NCBI GenBank assembly: GCA_017434845.1
Contig: JAFSGD010000006.1
Span: forward strand, 1-41,419
Direction: 5' to 3'
Length of the DNA: 41,419 nt
Source: Clostridia bacterium
GTDB taxonomy: Bacteria > Bacillota > Clostridia > Oscillospirales > CAG-382
A program made the position numbers and the translations under genes. Position 1 is the stretch's first letter. Each line of letters starts with the position of its first letter. This document shows positions 33,358 to 41,304 of this stretch, in pieces. Under the pieces are notes generated by a model. The model saw only the letters and a program-made list of their open reading frames with translations, ran no database searches and was not told the DNA's origin.

Positions 33358-34092
33358 TTATTCGGGCAGAACTCCGCGTTTGTTGCGGGGAATACTTCTG
33401 CTTTTGATTCTTGCGTTGTTTTCGGCTTCGGAATCGTCGTTGCCCTCAATGCTTATGGCGCTTACAATATCCTCAGATCCCGAGAAATCAAACGTCTTAA
33501 CAAACACCTCGCTTAACGATTCGGCAAGAAAATCTTCTTCTTCAATAACGCTTTCCTTCTCGCCTTCGGCAACCGAGTTGTTCATCGAATGAATGACCTT
33601 ATCGGTCGAAGCTTCGCTTATATCGATCGATTCATCAACGCTTATTTCAGAGCTTTCGCTGTTTTCAAGGTCTCTGTTTTCAAAAGCGTTGTCGATATAT
33701 TGCTTGAACTTTTTAGCGGTTATGTATGTCATTTTAATGCGGTATGTTCCGTTTTGCATTCCTTCAATTGCTTCTTCGGGAACCGAAACCTCCCAGCTTT
33801 CGCCCGGATCGAGCTCGGCAAACAAGCCGCCGTATTGCTGAGATATCGCATCGGTATTATCGGCTGTATAGCTAATGTCGCAATATTCGACCCAACCGTC
33901 ATCGCTCAAATATTCTATCTTTCCGCTCATTTCGGGGTTTTCATAGAACAAAAGAGTGGAGCCTGCTGTATTAAGAACCGATATACTTACATCACCGTTT
34001 CCGTCAACGTCGGCATTGCTTACAATGCTGACAGAAATATCCGAGCTTTGCCATAAAACAAGCTCGAATGCAAAAACGGTGAATGAAATCAT
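33358..34092 (-). CDS. Membrane-anchored acidic protein, start uncertain
   Basis: From the ATG at 34092 the product is 244 residues. Upstream the same frame stays open to a stop at 34153-34155 and encodes the missing half of a membrane helix (TIVAILAVALIFMISFTVF), with two Lys and an Arg before it, so the true start is probably near 34146. The outside part has a beta-rich domain (about 15-115: SDISVSIVSNADVDGNGDVS, ETPGESWEVSVPEE-like) of the kind that follows an anchor, then an acidic Ser/Glu-rich tail (SESSEISVDESIDISEAS) and a basic end (RSIPRNKRG). Function unknown; a surface or sporulation-linked role cannot be judged. See findings for the start problem. Confidence 0.6.
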   Translation of the reverse strand: MISFTVFAFELVLWQSSDISVSIVSNADVDGNGDVSISVLNTAGSTLLFYENPEMSGKIEYLSDDGWVEYCDISYTADNTDAISQQYGGLFAELDPGESWEVSVPEEAIEGMQNGTYRIKMTYITAKKFKQYIDNAFENRDLENSESSEISVDESIDISEASTDKVIHSMNNSVAEGEKESVIEEEDFLAESLSEVFVKTFDFSGSEDIVSAISIEGNDDSEAENNARIKSRSIPRNKRGVLPE

Positions 34093-34165
34093 AAATATTA
34101 GTGCAACTGCAAGGATAGCAACTATTGTATGCTTGCTACGTTTAATTGCGCATCACCTCGAGAAT

Positions 34166-34194
34166 AATATAGCATTTATAATAATATTTGTAAA
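34166..34194 (-). promoter_or_regulatory. Promoter for the acidic membrane protein
   Basis: On the minus strand TTTACA (34194-34189), a 17-base spacer, and TATATT (34171-34166). Initiation near 34160 leaves a short leader containing GAGGTGA at 34159-34153. Confidence 0.5.
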
Positions 34195-34246
34195 TAGCAG
34201 TTTTATACAAAAAATCACATCTGAATATACTCTGCATAGAATGATA

Positions 34247-34276
34247 TTGATAATATCACACAATATTTGGTATTAT
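34247..34276 (+). promoter_or_regulatory. Promoter for the Cys-rich protein
   Basis: TTGATA (34247-34252), an 18-base spacer, TATTAT (34271-34276). Initiation near 34283 leaves a short leader with AAGGAGGAA before the ATG at 34301. It is divergent from the promoter at 34166-34194. Confidence 0.5.
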
Positions 34277-34300
34277 CTAACCGCTCAAGGAGGAATTTTA

Positions 34301-35158
34301 ATGAATGAAAGAAACGGCCTGCTCGGCGGGCTTTGCGGAAAGCAGGAACAGCTTTGCTGCATCAGCGTAGATAAAGTTTTCGATTCCGCGCGCGATAAGG
34401 ATTGTCTCGAGGACGTAAAGGTGCATCTTTGCGACATGGCGCAGGAGGTTATCGATAAGGCAAGCGCGGTAAGATGTAAGTGCGTTGAGGTTATCAACAC
34501 CAACATCAATATCGAGCCCGTACCCTTCAACAAGGGCTTTTATCAGGTAACTATCCGTTATTATTTCTGTGTAACTCTCGAGGCTTGTGTTTGCGGCGGC
34601 AGAGTGCAGGAGGTTAAGGGGCTTTGCGCCTTCGATAAGAAGATCATTCTTTACGGCAGCGAAAAGAACGTCTCGGTGTTCACTTCCGATCCCGAAAACA
34701 ACAGCTTCTGCTTCGATGAGCACGATCTCCGTTGCGACAGCGAGCCCACCCTGCCCACCGTTGTCGTTGAGGTTGCATCTCCCATTTGCCTCGACAGCAA
34801 GCTTGTAGAGCGTTGCAGAAAATTCGGCAACTGCTGCATGTGCATCGATGCTATTCCCGATCCCATTCGTTCTCGCTTCGACGGCACCTTCGTTGATGGC
34901 GTCGGCGTTAACAACGTTTATGTTACCATCGGCGTTTTCTCGGTAATAAGAATGGAACGCAAGGTTCAGCTTATGCTTCCTGCCTGCCATTTCTGCCTGC
35001 CTGAAAAGGATAGCAAGCCCTGCGAAAACGATGATCCCTGCTCTATCTTCGGCAAAATGCAGTTCCCCGTGAACGAATTTTATCCCTATGCCGACGACCG
35101 CGATTGCACCGACCGTTGCCAATCCCAAAACGGTTGCTGTGATAAGAACAAAAAATAA
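34301..35158 (+). CDS. Cys-rich conserved clostridial protein
   Basis: A 285-residue soluble protein with 26 Cys, no signal peptide and no membrane helix. It opens with a short Cys-containing leader, then CISVDKVFDSARDKDCLED, a repeated theme in a Clostridia family I recall but cannot name, followed by beta-rich segments (PVPFNKGFYQVTIRYYFCV and FDKKIILYGSEKNVSVF) and a second similar module (NNVYVTIGVFSVIRMERKVQ) ending in clustered Cys (DRCQSQNGCCDKNKK). The combination of an intracellular location and dense Cys would suit a spore-coat-type cross-linked protein or metal binding, but this is inference. The ATG follows AAGGAGG with ideal spacing. It has its own promoter and terminator. Confidence 0.75.
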   Translation: MNERNGLLGGLCGKQEQLCCISVDKVFDSARDKDCLEDVKVHLCDMAQEVIDKASAVRCKCVEVINTNINIEPVPFNKGFYQVTIRYYFCVTLEACVCGGRVQEVKGLCAFDKKIILYGSEKNVSVFTSDPENNSFCFDEHDLRCDSEPTLPTVVVEVASPICLDSKLVERCRKFGNCCMCIDAIPDPIRSRFDGTFVDGVGVNNVYVTIGVFSVIRMERKVQLMLPACHFCLPEKDSKPCENDDPCSIFGKMQFPVNEFYPYADDRDCTDRCQSQNGCCDKNKK

Positions 35159-35169
35159 CGCGTGATATC

Positions 35170-35209
35170 AAGACCGCCGCGGAATTTAACCTCGGCGGTC
35201 TTAAATTTT
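35170..35209 (+). terminator. Terminator of the Cys-rich gene
   Basis: Perfect 10-bp stem AAGACCGCCG (35170-35179) with CGGCGGTCTT (35193-35202), then AAATTTTTG. It starts 11 bases after the stop codon. Confidence 0.85.
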
Positions 35210-35211
35210 TG

Positions 35212-35240
35212 TTGCAATACCGATGTTCGTGTGGTAAAAT
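35212..35240 (+). promoter_or_regulatory. Promoter for the possible beta-propeller gene
   Basis: TTGCAA (35212-35217), a 17-base spacer, TAAAAT (35235-35240), placed directly after the preceding terminator and about 55 bases before the ATG at 35297. Confidence 0.5.
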
Positions 35241-35296
35241 ATTGCCAAGGATTTTATGCCCGAACCTGCCCAAAAGGGCTGCCACGGAGGTATTTT

Positions 35297-36127
35297 ATGG
35301 AATATTTAGAGGTTTTACATCAGAATTGTCATATGCAGGGCTTTTCCTCGGGAAACGGCTTTATGTATTGGTCGTTCACCGACAGCCTTGTAAAAACAAC
35401 CCTTTCGGGAACGGTTAAATGTCAGGTGGAAATTCATGGCGGCCATCTCGGTGATTGCGATTATTATAACGGAAAAATATACGCAAGCTATCTCGGAAGT
35501 GCGCTTCCCGGTCATGCATGGGAGGATTGGACAGGCTTTAAGATCTACGTTTTCGATGCCGATGATCTTCATATTGTTGATATAATCAATCTCGATATCT
35601 GCGATTATTATAAAAGCATCACCTGCACGCCCGAAGACACTCGCGGCTTTCAAGGTATCGACGGTGTTTGCTTCGCGCCCGATCCGATCAGCGGCGAAAT
35701 GAAAATGTTTGTTGCCTGCGCGCTTTATACCGGCGAAAAATATTCCTCGCAGATAATATTGCAGTTTACGCCCGAGGGAATTTATGAAACCGAATATCAT
35801 ATTCCGACCGGAAACACGGTTTATGGAATCCAAAACCTCGATTACGATGCCGAAAACAACGAATTTTGGTTCACAACCTACGGCGGCTCTCAGCCCTATC
35901 AGCCCAAAGAGGTGCTTTATTGCGTTTCGGGCGATTTAAAAGAGATAAAGCGTAAATATCTTTATTCAACCCCTTATGGCTTCGAATGCCTCGGCAAAGA
36001 GGGCTTCTATGCATCGCTTCATATCGGAAAGAACGGAAATTGCACAGGTATTGCCTACCGTTGCACCGAAGACCTATTCGAAAACAGAAAGAGCGAGCAT
36101 GAAATAAAGGAATTCATCGGATTATAA
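35297..36127 (+). CDS. Hypothetical protein, possible beta-propeller
   Basis: The ATG at 35297 follows ACGGAGG with 6 bases spacing; an earlier in-frame ATG at 35162 lies inside the terminator. The 276-residue product has no signal peptide. It shows repeated strand-rich units with Gly, Asp and Tyr/Trp (GFSSGNGFMYWSFTDSLVKT, DCDYYNGKIYASYLG, FQGIDGVCFAPDPISGEMKM, GIQNLDYDAENNEFWFTTYG), the look of NHL/SMP-30-like propellers that bind sugars or lactones. No catalytic motif is clear. The gene stands alone between a promoter and a bidirectional terminator. The fold is a guess from pattern; function unknown. Confidence 0.6.
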   Translation: MEYLEVLHQNCHMQGFSSGNGFMYWSFTDSLVKTTLSGTVKCQVEIHGGHLGDCDYYNGKIYASYLGSALPGHAWEDWTGFKIYVFDADDLHIVDIINLDICDYYKSITCTPEDTRGFQGIDGVCFAPDPISGEMKMFVACALYTGEKYSSQIILQFTPEGIYETEYHIPTGNTVYGIQNLDYDAENNEFWFTTYGGSQPYQPKEVLYCVSGDLKEIKRKYLYSTPYGFECLGKEGFYASLHIGKNGNCTGIAYRCTEDLFENRKSEHEIKEFIGL

Positions 36128-36131
36128 ACGC

Positions 36132-36201
36132 CCGATATAAACGAGCTGTCATGCCCAAAACGTAAGCATTTTCGAGGGTTATCCGAAAGGAACAGAAAAA
36201 C
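36132..36201. repeat. Diverged repeat remnant with the CCGATATAAACGA box
   Basis: CCGATATAAACGA at 36132-36144 is identical to 41231-41243, and in both places it is followed at 60-120 bases by the AAGCTT-centred palindrome. The intervening bases (TTTCG/CGAAA small hairpin at 36170-36188, AGAAAAACAA near the palindrome) are only loosely alike. The stretch is otherwise non-coding. Confidence 0.45.
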
Positions 36202-36240
36202 AAAAATCAAGCTTCAGTTAATTTGAAGCTTGATTTTTTT
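36202..36240. terminator. Bidirectional terminator, member of a repeated palindrome family
   Basis: AAAAATCAAGCTTCA (36202-36216) pairs over 15 bases with TGAAGCTTGATTTTT (36224-36238); flanking A and T runs make it work on both strands. It lies between two converging genes and ends four bases before the YfhO-type stop. The same arms recur at 41152-41189 and 41353-41386. Confidence 0.85.
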
Positions 36241-36243
36241 TAA

Positions 36244-39021
36244 CTATTCGTTTTGTTCCGAATCGGCTTCGGCTTTGACCTTGGCTTCATCGGTTTTCTC
36301 GGCATCGGCTTCAACCGTCGATTCGGCTTCGGCTTTTGCTTTGGCTTCTGCTTCCCTTAATGCTTTTTTCTCTTTTGCACTAAGATCGTTTGCGCCGCAA
36401 TCGTCATAATATTCAAACGAGAAGAATTTGGTTTCTGCCTTGTGCTTTTTAAGCACCTTGAATGCAACCATATAGATCACGTAGATGAACAGAGCGCCAA
36501 GCGATATCCAAAGTCCGCCGGGCAGATCAAAGCTCTTTTCCGAAACGGTTATGGTGCTGGGAGCAATAAAACCGGGTGTTGAATAATCAAACACTATTTC
36601 GTTAACGCCCGCATCGCATTGAACCGCAACGAATCCGCAGGTAACCTTCAAAACGTCTTTTTCGGCACCGTTAACGGTTGCGTTCCAGCCGTGCTCTTCA
36701 TAAGGCACGCTGAAATAAACGATTCTCGGCTCGTCAAGCTCGATGCTTGCCTTAAATCCGCTGCTTGAATATTCAAAGCTGTCGCAACACATGCTTCGTC
36801 TTTCTTCAACAGATGCAAGGAAGGTCTCTTCGGTTGCGCGCGCTTTATCGGCGTTTGCATAAACGCGCGTCATAAACTGCGAATAATAGGCAACCGAATC
36901 ATCGGGCACAACAAGATATTTACAAAGCATAACGGCGCGCTCTTTCTTGGTATAAGCCGATTTGAAATCGCTTTCGGTCATGAATTCGGTGTAAGCAAAG
37001 CCCATGGGAATAAAGTTTTCGTTTTCATAGATATCAAAGCCGTTTTGAGTATCGTAATAAACGAAGCCGAACGCGTTGTGCTCTTCTTTAATCTCCTTGG
37101 TTGTGATCTGCTCGCCCGTTTCGGGGTCGGTTGAGGTTTTCGAAACCTCCTTGCGCTTGTTCTTGCTTGTGAGAACAAACGAATATTTGGTCGAGGTAAA
37201 CGCCCTCAAGCCGTAAAGCGAGCTGTCTGCGCGTGAGCCTACGTCGCGCGTAACGCCGATCAAGGGGTAAAACTCCATGATCGAAGGAGGAACGACCGTG
37301 TGGAAGCATTCAATGGTTGGGTAATCCCAATAAATGCCGAGGTTGTCTATCGTTGAAATATTGCTTGTGCGGAAGAAGTCGATGCGATAGAAATCCTCGT
37401 GCGGATCGGGAAGCACGACTTCGCCCTCGATGCATTGATCAACAAGAAAATCGCTTGCGTGCGAATATTGCTTGCCGTTGGTGATGTGAACGCAACCGTA
37501 AAGGATCGTCATTCCCGAAACACCGATCAAAACCGCGCGCTCAAACATTTTTGTTCCGCGGTATTTTTTAATAAGCATAGCGGTAAGCGCTATTCCGAGG
37601 AAGGCAATGGCAACGTAGAGCCAGAAACGGAATATATAAGGCGGATATCCCAAATCGTGATCGTTGTTTACGGTGTCCTCCTGCTTATACCAAATAAATC
37701 CGAGCGGAACCGCAACCGCGGTGCAGAAGAAGGTCATTATCGCTGTGGGAATCTTCCAGGTCGTTCTTCTGTCCTCAAGCGCAATAACCGTCGCCAAGGT
37801 AAGCATAAGTATCATCATATAAAGCCAACGTGCATAATACGATGAGTTGAAAAGGAAGAAAACGCTGTTAAGAACGGGAATAAACGAAGAAACTATCAAA
37901 ACGCCGATAAGTGCTTTAAGCCAGGTGCGCTTTTTAACTGTAAAGAAGGCAAACACACCGCTTAACGCGAACATCGGCAAATACATCGAGATCGAAGCCC
38001 AACGCGTTTCGTGTCCGTTAAAGAAGTTAACGCGCGAGGGGATATCGGGCGGGAAGAAATAAGATTCGAATATCTGACCGTATCTCTGCCAATAAAACTC
38101 GCCGCTCTTTCGGTAGATAAACAGCTTCTTGAGGCTTTCGAGTGCATCGTCCCAATTTCCCGTAAAAAGGTATTTAAGTGCCTCGGCGATGGTGCCGGTA
38201 TAGGAACGCTCGATTCTCGAGTTGCCCATCAATGCCGTCGCGGCGGGCAGGAACATAAACATCGACATAAGGAAGCCGATCAAAGCCTCGAAAAACAGCC
38301 AGAAGAATTTTTTAAGCGTTATCTTAAACGAGCCTGTCGAAACTCTGAAAAGGAAATAAAGAACGCAGAAAACAACCTGTCCCGCAAACATAAAGTAGTT
38401 TATCATCGCGTTTATCATAACCGCGATGGCAAAAAGACCTCTTCTGTCGTTTTGAACAAGCTCCTCCATGCCTATAAGAAGCAGAGGGAAGAACGCAACA
38501 ACGTCGTGAAACTGGTTGAAAAACGTGTTGTATATCTGAAAACCCGAAAATGCATAAAGCATCGCGCCGATAACCGCATAATTTTTGTTTTTAACAAATC
38601 TTTGCAGATATGCATATGCGATAACAGCGGCAACAATGTATTTAACCATATACATCGGTGCCATAAGATAGGGCGCCCAGCTTGAAGGGAAGGCACACAT
38701 CATCCAGAAAAACGGGCTTCCGAGCATATAGTAGGAATAGCTGCCGATAAAGTTCGAGCCCATATCGGTTACCCAGTCCCAACCGAAAGAGCCGCTTTGA
38801 ACCATCGCAATACAATGCTCGTAAAAGGGGATCTGCTGTGCGTTATAGTCGCCGTAATAAAGAAAAACAGCAGAGCCTGTTTTGAACAGCTCAACCAAAA
38901 TAAAGGGAATGGTTATGCAAGCCGAAACGACAAAGGACCAAAGAATAACCTTTCGATAAAAATAAAAGGGGCTTTCCTTGTCGAATCGGAACTTATTTCG
39001 CAGTGTTTGTGCAACGCTCAT
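36244..39021 (-). CDS. YfhO-family membrane protein (predicted GT-C glycosyltransferase)
   Basis: A 925-residue polytopic protein. After an N-terminal cytoplasmic stretch, about a dozen helices follow, with the YfhO hallmark loop YYGDYNAQQIPFYEHC after the first helix, and a large C-terminal extracellular domain (HGWNATVNGAEKDVLKV, CGFVAVQCDAGVNEIVF) ending with a final helix. YfhO proteins are linked to glycosylation of lipoteichoic acid or other wall polymers using lipid-linked sugars; the acceptor here is unknown. The cytoplasmic tail of about 60 residues is an Ala/Glu/Lys repeat (AEAKAKAEAES, KTDEAKVKAEADSEQNE), unusual for the family. The start at 39021 follows GGAGGAACTTTA. It is divergent from the DUF4127 gene. 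Confidence 0.85.
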   Translation of the reverse strand: MSVAQTLRNKFRFDKESPFYFYRKVILWSFVVSACITIPFILVELFKTGSAVFLYYGDYNAQQIPFYEHCIAMVQSGSFGWDWVTDMGSNFIGSYSYYMLGSPFFWMMCAFPSSWAPYLMAPMYMVKYIVAAVIAYAYLQRFVKNKNYAVIGAMLYAFSGFQIYNTFFNQFHDVVAFFPLLLIGMEELVQNDRRGLFAIAVMINAMINYFMFAGQVVFCVLYFLFRVSTGSFKITLKKFFWLFFEALIGFLMSMFMFLPAATALMGNSRIERSYTGTIAEALKYLFTGNWDDALESLKKLFIYRKSGEFYWQRYGQIFESYFFPPDIPSRVNFFNGHETRWASISMYLPMFALSGVFAFFTVKKRTWLKALIGVLIVSSFIPVLNSVFFLFNSSYYARWLYMMILMLTLATVIALEDRRTTWKIPTAIMTFFCTAVAVPLGFIWYKQEDTVNNDHDLGYPPYIFRFWLYVAIAFLGIALTAMLIKKYRGTKMFERAVLIGVSGMTILYGCVHITNGKQYSHASDFLVDQCIEGEVVLPDPHEDFYRIDFFRTSNISTIDNLGIYWDYPTIECFHTVVPPSIMEFYPLIGVTRDVGSRADSSLYGLRAFTSTKYSFVLTSKNKRKEVSKTSTDPETGEQITTKEIKEEHNAFGFVYYDTQNGFDIYENENFIPMGFAYTEFMTESDFKSAYTKKERAVMLCKYLVVPDDSVAYYSQFMTRVYANADKARATEETFLASVEERRSMCCDSFEYSSSGFKASIELDEPRIVYFSVPYEEHGWNATVNGAEKDVLKVTCGFVAVQCDAGVNEIVFDYSTPGFIAPSTITVSEKSFDLPGGLWISLGALFIYVIYMVAFKVLKKHKAETKFFSFEYYDDCGANDLSAKEKKALREAEAKAKAEAESTVEADAEKTDEAKVKAEADSEQNE

Positions 39022-39050
39022 TAAAGTTCCTCCAAACGATTCATCAATTC

Positions 39051-39079
39051 ATTTTACTACCTTTGCGTCCAAAAGTCAA
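39051..39079 (-). promoter_or_regulatory. Promoter of the YfhO-type gene
   Basis: On the minus strand TTGACT (39079-39074), a 17-base spacer and TAAAAT (39056-39051). Confidence 0.7.
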
Positions 39080-39091
39080 TATTAATGCGTG

Positions 39092-39120
39092 TTGACTTGC
39101 GCTCAAATAACTGATATAAT
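39092..39120 (+). promoter_or_regulatory. Promoter of the DUF4127-dockerin gene
   Basis: TTGACT (39092-39097), a 17-base spacer and extended -10 TGATATAAT (TATAAT at 39115-39120). Its -35 is the mirror image of the -35 of the divergent gene 12 bases away. Confidence 0.75.
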
Positions 39121-39163
39121 ACAATATATTAAATATATTAAATCAAAACGCGAGGTAACTGTT

Positions 39164-41113
39164 TTGAAAAGGCTTATTTGTTTGTTGATGTGTGTGTTTA
39201 TGTTTGCTTCGGTTCTGCCCGCTTGCGCAAAAACGCCTGAGGGGCAAACGCATTCAAGCGGGATTTTCACTTGTAACGGTTTTCTTTATAACGTTTTAGA
39301 GCAAACCACAAAAGAGTATTTTTTGCAAACCCAGCCCGATTTCGTTTCGGTAAATTCAACCGGCGATTATATCGCGACCGGCGATATTGCAACCGACGCT
39401 GCGGGTAACGAATATGTTGTCGTTATTTACGGCGATTTAAACTGCGACGGCAAGATCGAGGCGGTCGACTATATGCTCTCGAAGCGCTTCGTTCTTGATA
39501 CGGTCCAATTAAGCGCCGCCGCACAGGAGGCTGCAAAATCGGGAGATGCCAAGTCGGCTGTGGATTATATGCGTATTAAACGCCACGTTCTTAAAACCTT
39601 CGACCTCTCAACCGTACCCCACCGTATTTTAACCGCCGATAACAACGGCGAAAAAATCGCTTATATTCCGCTCGATAACCGCCCGGTTAATAAAGACCGT
39701 GTTCAATATCTTGCCGCGGCGGCGGGCTTTGAGCTGTTAATTCCGGAAGAAGACCTTTACCGCACCGCGCTCGATAATATGACTCCCAACAAAAACGGCA
39801 CGACCTACGGCGACCGCGAAGCGCTTCTTGCTTGGCTTAAATCGGTTGAAAGCACCTGTGATTATTACGTTATCTCGCTTGACCAGATGTTTTCGGGCGG
39901 CTTGGTGGGCTCGCGTTGGCTTTCAAACACCGATCTTTCGCTTGAAACCGAAATTGCCGATTATCTTATCGACCTTGCAAAGAGGAAGCACGTTGTGTAT
40001 TTCGATACGGTTATGCGCCTTGCCTCAACCGTTGGCTATCAGGGCTATGATATCAATGATTACAACGCTCTCAGAAGCTATGCATCTATCGCAAGAAAAC
40101 AGCTTTCGGGAAGCTCGTTGACCGTTAGCAATATCGTTTCGGGATATCGATACGGCACCAACGGTCAAACCTTAAGAGTGAACGTAAGCTCTTCTAAGCT
40201 CAATCAGTATCTCGCTTCGCGCGAAAGAAAACTTCGATTGATAGATTATCTTTTGAAGAATGCATCCGAGGATATCGAACGCCTTTACGTCGGCGTTGAC
40301 GATTCAAGTCCGCAGATAACCATTCAAACAAACGAGATAAATTATATAAGATCCATCGCACCCGAAAACTTTTCGTTGTTTGCCGGTGCGGATGAGCTCG
40401 GCTTGATGGGCATTGCGGCTGTAACCGCGGTTTGCTACGGTCAGGCTAATTGTCAGGTAACCTATTTCGGTGAGGGCAAGGATTATGCCGCCGATTCGTT
40501 TGATATCGAAACCCTTTCGGCAAACGTCGAAAAGCATTTAACCTCTATCGGCGCAACCGTCGAAAGCACCGACCCCAATGCACTTCAGGTGCTTGTTTTA
40601 ACCCAATCCTCAAGCCTTTCCTCAAATGCTTCAAAGCTTGTTGCCCAAATGAAGAAAAATCTCGATGCGGGCATTCCCACCTGCGTTGTCGATGCTTCTA
40701 ATAATTGGGGCGTGCTTCCCCAGGCGATGCTTGCGGCAGATTGCAACCTCGCAAGACTTATGGGATACAGCCATTGGAACACCGTCGGTAACGCGATCGG
40801 CATCGGAACCTCAACCGCGGTTGCAAGATATCTTTATCTCTACCACAGCGAAAGCGTAACAAAAAGCTCCAACGAGGCATTTCTTAAATCGCTTACCTTC
40901 TCGCTGGTCAAGGATATTTCTTATCGCTGGAAGGGAATAAGCAGTCTTACCGATAGCTCAACCTACGGCCCCGCAACCATCGTTGCAAAGCTTAATTCCT
41001 CCGATATTCAAATAGGAAGAGGTAAATTCGTTTCGCATAACAACATTCGCCTTTCGAATTTCCGTTATCCCTGGAACCGAACCTTCGAAGCAACCTTTGA
41101 TATAACGGTGTAA
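39164..41113 (+). CDS. DUF4127 lipoprotein with dockerin-like repeats
   Basis: The TTG at 39164 follows GAGGTAA with 5 bases spacing and begins a lipoprotein signal with lipobox LPAC (Cys21); earlier in-frame codons overlap the promoter. The 649-residue product has a dockerin-like region (about 88-150). Repeat one carries a complete calcium loop D91-x-N93-x-D95-G-x-I-x-x-x-D102, followed by YMLSKRFVL; repeat two (SGDAKSAVDYMRIKRHVL) has lost most calcium ligands. The rest fits DUF4127, starting with IAYIPLDNRPVN (about 165) and continuing with DYYVISLDQMFSGGLVGSR, YVGVDDSSPQ, and FAGADELGL. DUF4127 function is unknown to me. Surface anchoring and a cohesin-binding-like module suggest an extracellular protein assembly. 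Confidence 0.8.
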   Translation: MKRLICLLMCVFMFASVLPACAKTPEGQTHSSGIFTCNGFLYNVLEQTTKEYFLQTQPDFVSVNSTGDYIATGDIATDAAGNEYVVVIYGDLNCDGKIEAVDYMLSKRFVLDTVQLSAAAQEAAKSGDAKSAVDYMRIKRHVLKTFDLSTVPHRILTADNNGEKIAYIPLDNRPVNKDRVQYLAAAAGFELLIPEEDLYRTALDNMTPNKNGTTYGDREALLAWLKSVESTCDYYVISLDQMFSGGLVGSRWLSNTDLSLETEIADYLIDLAKRKHVVYFDTVMRLASTVGYQGYDINDYNALRSYASIARKQLSGSSLTVSNIVSGYRYGTNGQTLRVNVSSSKLNQYLASRERKLRLIDYLLKNASEDIERLYVGVDDSSPQITIQTNEINYIRSIAPENFSLFAGADELGLMGIAAVTAVCYGQANCQVTYFGEGKDYAADSFDIETLSANVEKHLTSIGATVESTDPNALQVLVLTQSSSLSSNASKLVAQMKKNLDAGIPTCVVDASNNWGVLPQAMLAADCNLARLMGYSHWNTVGNAIGIGTSTAVARYLYLYHSESVTKSSNEAFLKSLTFSLVKDISYRWKGISSLTDSSTYGPATIVAKLNSSDIQIGRGKFVSHNNIRLSNFRYPWNRTFEATFDITV

Positions 41114-41151
41114 ATAATGTTTTGTCTTAAAACCGAATAAAAGCCAAACAA

Positions 41152-41189
41152 AAAAATCAAGCTTCAAAAACAAATGAAGCTTGATTTTT
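41152..41189 (+). terminator. Terminator of the DUF4127 gene, repeated palindrome copy 1
   Basis: AAAAATCAAGCTTCA (41152-41166), an 8-base loop, TGAAGCTTGATTTTT (41175-41189). It lies 38 bases after the DUF4127 stop and works on both strands. Arms match those at 36202-36238. Confidence 0.85.
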
Positions 41190-41219
41190 GCTATTTATAT
41201 ATCCTTTCAAGGGCGTAAA
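41175..41219. repeat. 45-bp direct repeat, copy 1
   Basis: Identical over 45 bases to 41374-41418, a spacing of 199 bases. It holds the right arm of the palindrome plus the last codons and stop of a minus-strand reading frame. The left arms are also nearly the same, so the repeat extends to about 41153 with a variable loop. Confidence 0.95.
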
Positions 41220-41304
41220 GCATGCTCAGACCGATATAAACGAAGCTATTTTGAAAGAAAAACAAGCGTAGCCCTACAAATGTAGGGCAGTCGAAGTTTT
41301 TCTT
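41191..41304 (-). pseudogene. Fragment of a membrane-protein 3' end (duplicate)
   Basis: The minus strand is open from 41304 to a TAG at 41191-41193 and ends SFVYIGLSMLYALERIYK, a helix-like tail. The final YALERIYK-stop is identical to the true-looking gene end at 41390-41419. Upstream a stop (TGA) lies at 41305-41307, the frame has no ribosome binding site, and it runs through the palindromic hairpin. I read this as a duplicated gene end and not as a functional gene. Confidence 0.5.
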
